In this document: in pieces, positions 43,413 to 55,227 of the stretch
Position numbering within the stretch: position 1 is the stretch's first letter
Layout of the letters: each line of letters starts with the position of its first letter
Translations under genes and position numbers: made by a program
Notes under the pieces: model-generated
Told to the model about the DNA's origin: nothing
The model's input: only the letters and a program-made list of their open reading frames with translations
Database searches by the model: none
NCBI GenBank assembly: GCA_028753945.1
Contig: JAPNXP010000009.1
Coordinates: 1,550,001 to 1,614,000 of the forward strand
Length of the DNA stretch: 64,000 bases
Reading direction: 5' to 3'
DNA from: Hexactinellida sp. DTS-2022
Taxonomy: Eukaryota > Porifera > Hexactinellida

Positions 43413-44605
43413 ATGGTTCAGCGTACTGCATTCCTCCACACTCTGCACTGCTTTAAGACTATGAAGCAGCTGCCTATGTATCTCTATATAGGAGGAGGTG
43501 CTGGCGTTGGTAAGAGTACGGTAATACGAGTCTTATATGAAGGTTTGGTAAGATTTATGAATTCACTACCTGGCACTAAGCATGATGCTATTAAGGTACT
43601 GCTAACAGCTCATACAGGTAAAGCTGCTTTTAATATCCGTGGTATGACACTCCATTCTGCATTTGCTTTACCTATAACGGAGTTTAACTGCGAAATGCCC
43701 AACTTATTTTCTGACATTTTTGTAACACGTTAAGAAGTAAGCTAAGTTGTTTGAAAGTTATGATAATAGATGAAATATCCATGGTTGGTTGTAAAATTCT
43801 GTCTCAGGTTAATAAGCGATTGAAAGCTATTATGGATAATTCACTGGACTTTGGTGGTGTCTCCATAATCTGTGTTGGAGATTTCCATCAGTTACGTCCG
43901 GTTAAGAATAGCTATGTCTTTCAAATTTCAGTCTCCAGTGCCAATAATTACGACGGACTGGTTGGTCCGTACCTTTGGGAAAAATTCTCATATATAGAAC
44001 TGACGGAAATAATGAGACAAAACAATTATCAGAATTTTGCATTAGCATTGAACAATTTTGCTAACTATTGTTAACGTTATTAAACACCTAAAGGTATGTG
44101 ACACCCAGGGTCTACCCTATGAGCTCTTCTTGAAGCTAGTTGCTAGATACCTCACGACAGCGAATATCGAGATACAAGATGGTCTGGTTAATGGAGCTAC
44201 TGGCCTCTTGAAGAAAATGGTATATGGTACCAAGAGCGATTCTCTGGAACGAGTTCCCTGTATTCTCTGGATGGAGTTTGATGATCCTACTGTAGGAAAG
44301 GACAAACGAGCAAAGTCTCAACATCGTTATCTTAGAGATAATGCAATTCCAAGGAACTGGACTCCTATTGGATTGGAAACACGACGTTTCCAAAGAGGGA
44401 AAGGTGTGAGTTGTTATAAGATAGTTAGCAAGCAGTTTCCTTTCATAGTAGCCGAAGGCTCGAAGCTCTTACAATTCATAAGAGTCAAGGCGATACTTAC
44501 GATTGTGTTGTAGTCCATATAGAATTAAGTATGCTACGCAATGCGTTATACACCGCGCTCAGTAGGGCTAAATCTGCATCTGGTCTGTTTTGTAGTTGGT
44601 AATCT
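43413..44605 (+). pseudogene. Helentron Pif1-type helicase, frameshifted
   Basis: Superfamily-1 helicase motifs in order across several frames. GGGAGVGKSTVIRVLYEG (Walker A) and LLTAHTGKAAFNIRG come first, to 43733. After a shift come VMIIDEISMVG (Walker B), CVGDFHQLRPV and ELTEIMRQ, to 44074. After another shift come DGLVNGATGLLKKMVYG and, near 44535, ALYTALSRAKSASGLF (motif VI). These are Pif1 helicase features as found fused in Helitron/Helentron replication proteins. The Rep nuclease part is not found; the left side abuts the P-element end at about 43355. Inactive. Confidence 0.85.
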
Positions 44606-44689
44606 AAAACTAACTAATAAGTTATCTGAAAAGATCCTGTCCACTTAGAAATTAAGCGGTTAAGAGAACACTGTGCTATAACTGCTATT

Positions 44690-45409
44690 ATGTGGTCTAT
44701 TCCACTAACTAGTCCAGACATCTATGTACACAATGTTCGTTCATTGAACAAACACTGGGAAGATTTGACAGTAAATTCATTCATAGTACAAATCCCAAGT
44801 GTTAATCTTGCAGGAGACAATGACTTTAGCCACTGATTACTTTAATATCCCTGGTCATACTCTCATTGGTAGAATTGATAGTAGTGCTAGACTTTCTGGT
44901 TCTGGTACACACATATACTCCCGAAATCCAGCGTTGTTTAAGTCTTTTTAGTTGCACACTCAGGCTGTCATAATGGCGCTCGGATCGAGATATTGATTAT
45001 CCAGTTCTATGATCCCGTGATAATCGATCAGCCTATCGTAGTAATGTCTATATACCGATCACCACAATCCCCAATGAAGGAATTTTACTCGGAATTTGAT
45101 CAGGTTCTAAGTATAATTGATAACTCTGATCCCTTGATAATTACTGGGGACTTCAATATATATTTATTTTCGCTATCTCCTGAGAGAGATACCTTGATAA
45201 AGTATTTTGCAAATAAAGGGATGATGCAATCTTTGTCTGGAGTTTCCACTAAATATGGATCTCAGCTGGATTGTGTATTCACTAAAAACTTTACCTGTTC
45301 ATCTGGTTTTTATGAATCATACTTTAGTGATCATAAGCCAATGTTGATTTATCTTGGAACTGTTGTTAGTGACTGTAGTAATGTGGATAATCAACCAATT
45401 ATATCATGA
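44690..45409 (+). pseudogene. Helentron endonuclease (EEP-type) domain, degraded
   Basis: A linker with NVRSLNKHWEDL (about 44730) is followed by an apurinic-endonuclease-like domain: VVMSIYRSPQSPMKEF, LIITGDFNIYLF and YFSDHKPMLIY, the conserved GDFN and SDHKP motifs. Helicase followed by endonuclease on one strand is diagnostic of Helentrons (Helitron-2) rather than a host Pif1 gene or a LINE. The stop is at 45407-45409; the Helentron 3' end was not identified. Confidence 0.82.
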
Positions 45410-46089
45410 GCGCAGATGAGTATTGATTACATTGCTACACACCTAACAAGAGTATATGCAGACTAATGCAGTAGATTGTTATAGGTTATAACAAGCGCAT
45501 ATACAGCTGGCTTGTTTTTAAAGTGTGTAGCATTTCAAGCGTCTGAGAATTGAGCTGTTCACAAGTGTGTAACTTGCACATTGTTTAGATGCGATAAAAT
45601 TGATTACAGTGTGTTCTCTCTAATTGTCCACTTATTTACTTGTCCAAATCAACTATTTATATACGTATATTATATAATAGTCCATATTCTCTAATAGTCC
45701 ACTTTGGGCCAATTTCCCACTGGTGGACTATTAGAGAGAACAGTGTGTATCCAATATAGTACGTATATGCCAATTGGCTCATGATGAACGATTTACTCAC
45801 TGGTTTACTATTGATTACATTTATTTATTTATTGATAGGGTAAAATCGGGGGAAAGGTACTGAGGTGTGTCCCAAGTCCACCCACTGATTCTTATCAGCA
45901 GCCCTTGAGGGACCGAATTGAAATTCTTCATAGATTTAAAGCAGGATTCTGTAGTTATCTTGTACTATATGGGGGAAATTGTGGATACTGAATTCAAGTA
46001 ATACATCTTAATTTATGTTAAATTATTGGTTAATAATGAATTAAGGTGGTATTGCAAATATCAACCAATATACTTATTGCGTAATACGT
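45410..46089. other. AT-rich DNA with a TA-type MITE
   Basis: No gene. 45605-45749 is a MITE with TACAGTGTGTTCTCTC and GAGAGAACAGTGTGTA ends and TAATAGTCCAC motifs; related ends occur near 53466 and 54985-55050. Confidence 0.55.
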
Positions 46090-46262
46090 ATACAGGTAAA
46101 CCTCCCAAAGCGGCACCCATCGGGAGAATTTTTTTGTGCCGCTTCTCGGAGGTTGCTCATAAGGTAAAACTCCCAAAGCGGCACCCATCGGGAGAATGAT
46201 TTTGTGCCGCTTCTCGGAGGTTGCCGCTACTCGGAGGTGCCGCTTTGGGAGGTTTACCTGTA
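46090..46262. mobile_element. TA-flanked MITE (TACAGGTAAACCTCCC ends)
   Basis: TACAGGTAAACCTCCCAAAG and its complement CTTTGGGAGGTTTACCTGTA are exact inverted ends. The interior repeats GCGGCACCCATCGGGAGAAT. Mariner-like. Confidence 0.8.
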
Positions 46263-46293
46263 TACATGTAATGTTCATTCCGCCTATGCGGAG

Positions 46294-46410
46294 AAAAAAT
46301 CTAAATTACAGCTGTGCCGACAGCATTTCCTTTGGAGGCACTATCAATAAACCACCACCAAAATATAGTGACACCAAAGGAACATGCATCGGCACAGCTG
46401 TAATTTTAGA
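46294..46410. repeat. MITE family G copy 7
   Basis: AATTACAGCTGTGCCGAC ends, centre AAACCACCACCAAAATATAG. Confidence 0.75.
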
Positions 46411-47141
46411 TATATTTTTCTCCGTAGACGGTGCCCTGGCCAGAGCTTTATAGTTAATGGCCTGAAACTTGGCATGTAGGTGCGTTGTTACCGTCTAATT
46501 TGCACCTTGGGTTACGATTTTTTATTAACAAATTTTGGACACATTTTTAACACCTTTCAAAGAATTTCTGGTCCATAACTAAAGAAATGTTATACTAAAC
46601 CCCCAATTTTTATTTCATCATTGGATTAAGCATAAATTTTGCGTCTGATGGGAGAAGACAAATTTTAAGAATGGGTTTAATTAATGCCATAAATGGAGGT
46701 TGAAATTTCTTTGTTTACTCACACTCACTGTTTCAGTAAAAGTGTTAAATCTAATTCTATTGTTTCAACTTGTAGTAATAATTCTATTGATTAAACTTGT
46801 TAATCTTACTCTATTGATTCAACTCGCGATAATTATATTGATTTAACTTATAAATTCCAGCTGGCTTCTATTTAATAGTAGCATTACTATACAATGGATT
46901 AAATTAAATTAATTAATAATTAATATATGGAATTTGTTGACTTTACTCGACCAACCGTGGATAACATTGCTAAAATAAATATCTAATAATATAATTTATT
47001 ATCAATACATAATGAATGAATGGCAATAAACTCAAGATGGTTTATGATAGAAACAAAATTCAAATTTATCTACCGTTCCTTGTGACTCGGACCAATTAAC
47101 GAATGGTTCTTGACACCTTGAGGCGTTGATGACTTGGCAAC
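46411..47141. repeat. Dispersed repeat copy (CTCCGTAGACGG block)
   Basis: The first part matches 9929-10005 and 32380-32700 (CTGAAACTTGGCATGTAG, TTACGATTTTTTATTA). The remainder is AT-rich with no gene. Confidence 0.55.
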
Positions 47142-47265
47142 AAAATCCAAAATTGCAGCCTGTGCCGACAGCATGATCCTTCGGAGGCACTATCAATAAA
47201 CCACCAACAAAATATAGTGCCACCAAAGGAACATGCGTCGACACAGGCTGCAATTTGGATTTTTT
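47142..47265. repeat. MITE family G copy 8
   Basis: TTGCAGCCTGTGCCGACAGC start and CACAGGCTGCAATTTGG end. Confidence 0.75.
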
Positions 47266-47847
47266 AGTGCTTCTATAGCGTAATACAAAGCCTTTTATAT
47301 AATCCGCAATACCCTGGTATTCGGATTAAATTACCCGGGTATCGAATCTCATTCTATTTTTTGGAACCGAGTATTTACCCGGGTATCTGAGACCCGGGTA
47401 ACACCCCTACTTGCTACGCGCCGATATTTGATTAATAATGTCAGTTTGAAAGCTATTGAAAAGCCCTTGTAACGAAGTTTAGGTAGGACTTCTTTACAGC
47501 TTAATGAATATTCCATTACAATAAATAGATCGGCGATTCCCAACTTTTTTCAAAAGTGAACCACTAATAGTACCAAACATTATGTGGACCCTCCCATTTC
47601 CCGCAATACAATCCACTGCATTGCATTAGATGAATGGTAGTACAGACATTATCCCATATAATAAATGCTACGACTAATAAACAAGATAGAAGAATAAATA
47701 TCAAAAAATAGGACAATCATTTGAATAAATAAAACCTAACTTCAATATAGCTCCACGACTGGTTATACTGATCTAAAAAAGCAAACTTATTAGAACAAAA
47801 TGCAAATCTAAATAGGATACTAATAAATAGGGTTATACGAGCAGTAG
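47266..47847. repeat. Downstream region of TPR copy B
   Basis: From about 47408 it matches 25830-26400 downstream of copy A, but without the hAT-type MITE, giving the empty CATTAGAT site near 47625. No gene. Confidence 0.7.
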
Positions 47848-49438
47848 TTAAGCACACGTTTTGGTAGCACACAGACAAGAGGCTCCAATCTTCACATCAG
47901 CTAGCACGCTGGCTTTCTGATACATTTCAAAGACAGATTTGGCTTCTTCCATCTTATTTTGTGTTTTGAGAACTTGATAGAGACCTAGTAGTGACCACAT
48001 GTTATCCTTGTACTGTATCAGATCTTCTCGGTAGACTGCTTCAGCCTCTACAACATCTCCATGTTCCGCTAGTAGTGCCCCCAGCACGTGTCTAGTCGGC
48101 ATCATCCAAGACCAAGGTTCGCTATAGACCAAGCAAGTATCACGTTTGACTGCTAAACGTAGATGATCAAACGCTTCTTTATAGTTTCCCTTACGATATT
48201 CAATTTCACCATTCAGCACGCACAATGCAATATCCAGGACACCTTTGCCAGGTTGTTCAGGATCGTACATTATGTTATTGAGAATAAGACGTTTTGCAAG
48301 TGTTTTGTCTTTTAGCGATTCGTAGAACAATTTACGTTCAATGTCTGCCTCTTCCACCCTACCCAATGCAGCGAATGCAACACCTCGAGCATAGTGCGAG
48401 ATGGCTATGCAGGTAGGATACAGTTCCTTTTCTTGTTCAACTGGACGCTTTAGAATCTCTTCCCATTTACCAAACCGAACTAAAACATGCCATGGACCAA
48501 TTCTCATTGGCTCCAAAAAAATCATGCCCAGTGGAAGCTCCCCTAACATACACGTAACAGCTGCTTTATCCAGGTATTCCAGAGCGGCTTCTGCGTAACG
48601 AATTGATGTCCGAAATTGCCCGTTGAACATAGCAGCCCAAACAGCAAAATGAAAGTTGTGCATTCGATACATTTTATAGAAATTATTTTCCACTGCACTT
48701 GTCAACATGTATTTCGTATCTGCTAGGATGGCTAGCCATGTGAAGCAAATGGCCATGTTCCTTCACAGTGTTTCGCAACACATCTGCACACGGCAACGCT
48801 TTCTCAGGAGTAGCAGATAACTCCATTGTGTGGATGTAGAAGTGGCATATACCAGGATGCATTGGAGATATCTTGAGGGCATCCTCAAGGACTGAGAGTA
48901 TCTCCAATGTCTCTGGTATAGAAGGCTTGTAGTCAGGATAAGGGTTCCACAGTTTCCAAGGTGCTAAATTCAATAACGACTCAGCGAAGAAAGCTGCCAC
49001 TTCAACGTTGTTTCCTCCAAACTTCTGGTACACAGGACGCATAGCATTAGCATAGTTACGATTCAATATGCCGAATGGCACTGAGCCTACAGGGAAACAG
49101 AAGCGGACAACCTGAGCCTCAATCAATGCAACCTCCCAATCTGAGAGAGAGTGGAGTTTGGAAAGGGAAAATGCTTTTTGTGCTTCTTCATAGCCAGAAG
49201 CATAATCCATCCCATTTATATTGTTGTAGTGACCTGCATTACTGTAAGCAATAAAATAATGTGCCATAGCACAATCTTTGTCGAATGTGAGAGCTTTGGT
49301 ACAATCGAGAATAACTTGACTGTGATTGAAGTTGAATAGATGGCCTACCCCAGTTTCAATCCATTTCAAACATTCACTTGAAGAAGTGGTCACTTTATTA
49401 CTCATGCCAATGGGGACTTTGGAAGTACTCTCAGCCAT
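47848..49438 (-). pseudogene. TPR-protein gene copy B, frameshifted by a 56-bp deletion
   Basis: Starts at 49438 like copies A and C and keeps the HPGICHFYIHTMELS block. Near 48734 the sequence GGCTAGCCATG replaces a 56-bp longer stretch found in copies A and C; the breakpoints share CTAG, as expected for a microhomology deletion. The loss removes the IDxWxGHYKEATEVNE region and shifts the frame, giving a 251-codon N-terminal frame and an out-of-frame 302-codon remainder. The rest is well preserved, so the lesion is recent. Confidence 0.9.
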
Positions 49439-49708
49439 TTTTTCTAAATATATTTACGGATACAATTTTTATGTAATTCCCAAACTACGGGTCGCAACTT
49501 CCAAGGGGGTCAATTAACAACTTCGAGGGTCGCATGTTGTAATTAAATTTCTGAAATATACTATGGTGATAATTCGAAACTTTATTATCAATGAGCACGG
49601 TGTAAATAAGAAATTTATCAATTTAACTAGTATTAGCTTAATAATATAGATACATATTTTAGGGAAAATTTCCAAATATACTCAACAATAATCAACTAAT
49701 TGGTACAT
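49439..49708. repeat. Upstream repeat of TPR copy B
   Basis: Same TTCCCAAACTACGGGTCGC-containing region as upstream of copies A and C, ending where the 49709-50628 element is inserted. Confidence 0.7.
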
Positions 49709-50628
49709 ATGTTGCAGTGTATTAGAGAACTTAGTGAGTACGCGTACTCACCATTTAAGTTTGGTGTGTACGCGTACTCACCAAACTGTGTAGTGAGTAC
49801 GCGTACATCCTAAATGTAATTATTTTGTTAAGAGTATTTTTCATGTAATGAGTTGTTTCACGCTTGATTTATTTAAAACCTCTGAATCTATTTATTTAAG
49901 AAGCTGGAAATCATGCATACCTGCCAAGTGCCAACCGTACAGGGATTTTGATGATTTTTGCTGGGCCGTACAGGGATTTTTTAATTTGTACAGGGATTTT
50001 TAGCTAGGGAAAAATTATTTATTGTGAGTCTATTAGTACCTAAACATGTCGACACCATCTAAATATAGCATTTGTTTTGTGTAAATAATCTGTTCCTATA
50101 TGAGCATACAGTGATTCCCTGTATAGTCTATATAAACTAATGTTTTCACCTTTACAAGAAAAGATTATTGGGGGTGTACAGGGATTTTGGCCAAGGTACA
50201 GGGGGAAAGAGGTGCCTCGTACAGGGATATGTCATAAATAGGTTGGCAGCCTTATGCCAGGTATGATCATGAAGTGAGATATTAAGGGATTCTAAACAAA
50301 ATAATAATCAATAACTTCAACTTTCATTTGGAATGTATTACGGCTTTTTAATTAACTATATTCAGAGGTTTTACATAAATTAACTTATTGATTGAGACAT
50401 ATATAAATGAATATAAATGAGCTTAGAATAGGAGAAAACAGCTTTGAATAGCTTAGAAACTTAGTGCTTAGAATCCCAGGAAACAACCCATAACATGAAA
50501 GTTACTCTAACACACAAGTTACATTTAGGATGTACGCGTACTTCTACACAGTTTGGTGAGTACGCGTACACACCAAACTTAAATGGTGTGTACGCGTACT
50601 TACTAAGTTCTCCAATACACTGCAACAT
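49709..50628. mobile_element. 0.92-kb inverted-repeat element (GTTGCAGTGTATTAGAGAAC)
   Basis: Long inverted ends beginning GTTGCAGTGTATTAGAGAAC and carrying several TACGCGTA motifs. The interior includes the CATACCTGCC MITE at 49916-50265. A related end appears at 63651. No ORF; family unassigned. Confidence 0.75.
49916..50265. mobile_element. CATACCTGCCAA MITE, second copy, 6-bp TSD
   Basis: CATACCTGCCAA start, TGCCAGGTATG end, with ATCATG on both sides. Interior GTACAGGGATTTT repeats. Same family as 11705-12172. Confidence 0.75.
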
Positions 50629-51892
50629 AATAACAACTAACTATTAGAAATCGATTTATATTGTAGCAGCTATTGAATCTAATTCAATTATTCATTTACA
50701 ATAGAATACTTTATTGTAACCGATGATATTACTCATCTAGAAATCGATTTGTATAGTACAATAGCTATTTGAATTGAATTGAATTGTTCATAAATAGTAG
50801 ATCTTCATCGAAAATAATTGCATAAATTAATATTCATAAATTGCTATTTTAGAAAGTTAGGGGTGAATTGTGGCAACTTTGAGCCTAATTATCAGGAAAA
50901 TGAGGCCGATTTTTTTTTAAATCGTGAAGAGCTATCAGTTCCAAAATAATTTTCTGAAGCTAATGGTTCAAGTTTTTTATTGTTATTGCTTTTATTTTCT
51001 TATGGGACAAAAAAGCTAAAAGTCCCGTAAAATTTTTTCCCAAGTCGAAATTGAAAAATCAGGCCACGAGATGCACATTAATCAACAACCAGACACCTAT
51101 ACTGAAAATCTCAGAGTTATAGTACCTAGGGTCTAGCCTCTAGCCTGGGGAGGCGACACGGAGAAAAACAAATCCAAGGCAGTGAGATTAGAACTGGGCC
51201 ACTATAGTATAGTCGGCACAGTAAAAATCTAGCAATTGGGCGGTTGAGGGAACATAAATACATATTCAATCTAATAACCCAGACTTTTAAACTGACCTTG
51301 TCAGTGCTGAAATTACATTAGAACAGGTGTTGATGGATTTAAATATAAAAGTATTTCCTAATTATACGTCGTATATACCGTATAAACTCGAATAATAGGC
51401 CCCCTCGAATAATCGCCCCCCAAACTAGCGAATAAAAATTTGTTACAACACCCAGAAGTAAACATCTTTATCTAATATAAGCCTCAATAAGATTATCAAC
51501 CGATTATAATAAATAAATTGTAATAAATTGCGATATTCTCGAAAATACATAAAAATTGTTGGTCCCAAAATGGTGAAAAACAAAAATCGTCTAGGCAAGT
51601 AGATTACGGTAGTTTTTTATATATACATACGTATATAAATATGTAATTAATACATGATATACATTCAAATTGTAAAACTTACTAATTTTGAATACAGTCA
51701 TACACTTCTAAGTTCAAAATAAACTGTATTGATCACTAACTACGTATTTCAAACACTAACTTATGATAAAAATCCAAGATTTATATTTATAGGCTTCGTG
51801 AAATAGTATACTATCTCCGTAAGTAATTAATATAGGATATTAGATTCAACCATTTGATTTATGCAAACTTTAACTTTTGAATAATTTATCAG
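50629..51892. repeat. Upstream duplication of TPR copy B
   Basis: Matches 30003-31507 in order, with small indels. Non-coding. Confidence 0.75.
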
Positions 51893-52459
51893 TAGCAGGT
51901 AATCACCAAACCTCAATATGTGCAGTGAACTTAATATGTGAATATGTGCAATTAATTTAAAGAATTAATAATATTAATAATAATAAATTCTCACGTCACG
52001 TCATAAACCCATAAATCGGTATACGTGTGTATCTTTTTATGTTGCCATGTCATCTAAATTGTGGGCGAATTGGTTAAAAACTGAAAGAGTTATTCCCAAA
52101 TATGTGCCCTTATGACGTCAACATCCTGTTATTTCGTTTAGAAAACCAATAGATCGTTGTCCGCGTGTAAAATTCCCCCTACATGCAAATTTTCCGATCT
52201 CTAGAGCTTGTGGTCTTTCATATTAATTCTGGACAAACAAACAAACAAACACACAAACACACACAAACACACACAACACACACATCCACATCAATTGTGC
52301 TTTTAATATAGACATAGATAGATTATTAATAGCAAGAATGGGGTACATATGACTGTGTGTAGTTTAGCCAGTATCTCATCCAATTTGTTGATCATCCACT
52401 GTTATACCAGACATTCCCATCTATATCTAGTTATTCTACAAGTTGTAAATACTATTTAA
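51893..52459. other. AT-rich DNA with CA-rich microsatellite
   Basis: No gene. 52226-52290 is an ACAA/ACAC simple repeat. Confidence 0.6.
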
Positions 52460-53359
52460 TTATTTGTATTATCTACGGATCGACCTATTCACTCGGGTAT
52501 TCACGGTATGTGCATTTATGAGAATATCGTATACCAACGCATAATTGAATTCATAACACATTTGCATAACAGCTTTCTAGAATGGGAGAAATACGCAGAT
52601 AAGATACGAGCCTATAAGCTATTGAAGGTAGCTGCTGGGGAACCTACTCGTTGACTCTTCTAATGGTAGTATTGAATATAGTGAACCTCTTTATTATCTG
52701 ATTCATATTATAAGATAGTGTATAGTACACGTGTTATTCTCGTATTTTAATGTAGATCCTATCAATTCTTCCCAGGTACTCGATATAATATTCCTAGTCA
52801 CTGCTTGGTTGGTATTCCGAGATAAAACAAAGGTTAAATACTCCGGGTTCCGAACTAATGACGTGACCAGAGAGCAGTTATTAGTAACTTATTACCCAAA
52901 ACCTGTTCTCAGTGAGTCAGTGTTCTCTCTTATCAGGACCATCTGCACCAAACCAATTAAAAGAACAAAAACAGAATACACCTGGCATCCTAGTATGTGA
53001 TATTAATTATATCCGCTAGCGTTTGCTTTTCCGTATTTCTGACTCCACTTATGATTCAACGTTGGAGACAGAATGTCGCTCTTACGGCAGGTGAATACTA
53101 TATGTTCGATAATGTCAGTATAAATGAATGTGCGTTTGTTAATTATCAAGTTTGTTTAAAAAACTTCAAAAGTTTAATGTTTCATAAACCATTCAAGGTT
53201 CAAGCAATCCCTTACAACACAATATAGTATTTATGATATGCAAACCTGCATTCCTAAAATTCTACTCTCTAAGTACTATTATTCTTCTCTCAATGGAACT
53301 ATTGTTGAAAATGAATTAGTTGTAGAACTGCCTGTTCCTTCTGAAACTCCACATTAACT
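52460..53359 (+). pseudogene. Unassigned coding relic, probably transposon-derived
   Basis: Three or four protein-like plus-strand stretches follow each other in different frames. 52460-52654 contains IYENIVYQRIIEF, HNSFLEWEKYADKIRAY and KLLKVAAGEPTR. 52731-53000 contains VTAWLVFRDKTKVKYSGF and KRTKTEYTWHP. 52997-53227 contains IQRWRQNVALTAGEYYM. 53237-53359 contains MQTCIPKILL and ENELVVELPVPSETPH. The composition looks like real protein rather than random AT-rich translation. I do not recognise the family. It could be a frameshifted transposase or a gene with short introns. Confidence 0.4.
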
Positions 53360-53790
53360 GATAATTTTTCTATTTTCCACAATTGAATTAGAACTAATTT
53401 GATTTTTTAATTCTTATTGGTAATACATTATACAATGAATGCTAGCAAATAATCAAATTTGTACTACAGTCAGTTCTCTCTATTTGTCCACCTGAATTTG
53501 GCTGTGCAATCATATGCAGAATAATTAAATTATAGTATACTCGTTTCCTTAAAAAATTATGATCTATTAATCCACTTTCTAAACGTATAATTCTCTACTA
53601 GTCCTCTTATGTAATTGGTTCCTAAACTCATCGTGTTTCTAATTACGTAGTTAAGATATTGTATTTGCGCCATTGTTACATTAGCATCGATTATATTTAG
53701 GTTAACGCCCACATGGGACATTCTACTTTAGGTGGACTTGTAGAAATACGATATATCCGCATTACCAACGCACAGTTTATTCTCCTAAAA
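53360..53790. other. AT-rich intergenic DNA
   Basis: No gene. A TACAGTCAGTTCTCTC half-MITE end lies at about 53463. Confidence 0.45.
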
Positions 53791-54054
53791 CAAGGGTGCT
53801 CAAACGGTGGCCCGCGAGACCATTCGTTGTGGCCCGCGGATAATTCGCTTCTATTCAATTATACATACTCTACAAATGCATCAATGTTCCTAGTATGATA
53901 CAGTATTTCATTTGGTAACTATAGTTTGCTACAGTTCAAATAGTATACTGGAAAATTTATTAAACTAAAGCCAGAGGCGATCTATGATTTATGGCCTGTA
54001 AGGCGGAGCCTAATTTTTAAAGTGGCCCGTAATTTAAAAGTTTGAGCACCCCTG
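53791..54054. mobile_element. hAT-like MITE (CAAGGGTGCTCAAAC)
   Basis: CAAGGGTGCTCAAACGGTGG start and AAGTTTGAGCACCCCTG end. Typical hAT-type terminus, but the 8-bp TSD is not convincing. Confidence 0.65.
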
Positions 54055-54148
54055 TCCATGCTATATATTAATATAACCTTAAATTATAATTACTTGTATC
54101 AGTACTTTATAGTCACGGTTTATACTATGCAATATTACTTTGTATATA

Positions 54149-54595
54149 TGTTATGTCGATTTTGTCAAATGTTGATTTTACAAAATCAACATGAATCAAC
54201 GAAACTAAAACAATTGTTCGACTTTGGCTATATTAGTCGGATAAGCCTAGGTTTTATTGCATTTTGTTCAGAATTCGCTTCATCCAAGTATATACCGAAT
54301 TACCGACTTGTATGAAGAAAGTTTTTACCAAAATGAATTTTTTTTACTAGAATGAAAAATTATCCCAGGGTGATTTTGCAAAATCAACGAATAAAATATG
54401 TCGATTTTTAAAATCAACATTTTTAATTAGTTGATTTTGTAAAATCGACATTTCTAATTAGTTGATTTTGTAAAATCAACATTATGAAATGTCGATTTTA
54501 CAAATTAAACTTAAGTTTGTATGTAGATTTTACAAAATCGACATTTTGGATGTTGATTTTGTAAAATCGACTATTTGACAAAATCGACATAACAT
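54149..54595. repeat. Palindrome-rich repeat of TGATTTTGTAAAATCGACAT units
   Basis: TTATGTCGATTTTGTCAAAT at the left is mirrored at the right. The interior repeats a unit that is itself palindromic (GATTTTGTAAAATC or GATTTTACAAAATC). MITE-like; no gene. Confidence 0.7.
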
Positions 54596-54622
54596 ATATA
54601 TATTACCTTTGATGTACTAGAG

Positions 54623-54961
54623 CAGTAGTTCTCAACCTTGGGGAAATCAATTTAGACAAAATTAATAATAATAATAAAACTTAAATCTTATAATACGTAC
54701 CTCCTAACATTGATTGCACTGGTGGCCAAGAAGCAGTTATCTCCATCCCATGCTAACGTGCTAGTTGTGAGAATTATTATTATTTGTTCATGATCATATT
54801 GATGCTGTTCACTATTGTTTACTAAGTATACAACCAGCTAATAATTTGTGATTTCAAGGCTACTTTTTTCCATATACGTACAAATGAAGGGGGAAATCGG
54901 GTAGAGTGAACAGGCCAAATGGGGGAAATGACAAAAAATGGTTAAGAACCCCTGTAGCCTG
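54623..54961. mobile_element. hAT-type MITE, 339 bp, 8-bp TSD
   Basis: TACTAGAG flanks both sides (54615-54622, 54962-54969). Ends CAGTAGTTCTCAACC and GGTTAAGAACCCCTGTAGCCTG. Confidence 0.8.
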
Positions 54962-54969
54962 TACTAGAG

Positions 54970-55227
54970 GCTAAATTCTTTAATAGTCCATGTTCTATAC
55001 TAGTCCACCTGGGTCAATTTGCCCAATGGTGGACTATTATAGAGAACATACTGAATACAGACTACTATGAGTCGATTAACAATAAAATAATATTGATTAA
55101 ACCGAAAGTTGTTCAAAGCAAATTCCATGAGCGCGATATTATAACTTCATAAATAATAAATAATAAATAAATTTATAATTAAGGTATAAGTATAATACCG
55201 TATTACGTATCCAATAAAAGACGTATT
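54970..55227. other. AT-rich DNA with MITE end
   Basis: Contains TAATAGTCCA/TGGACTATTA motifs (54985-55050) as in the 45605 element. No gene. Confidence 0.45.

Noticed and set aside
43413-44605. Host Pif1 DNA helicase gene
   Set aside because: Several frameshifts and an endonuclease domain downstream on the same strand point to a Helentron instead.
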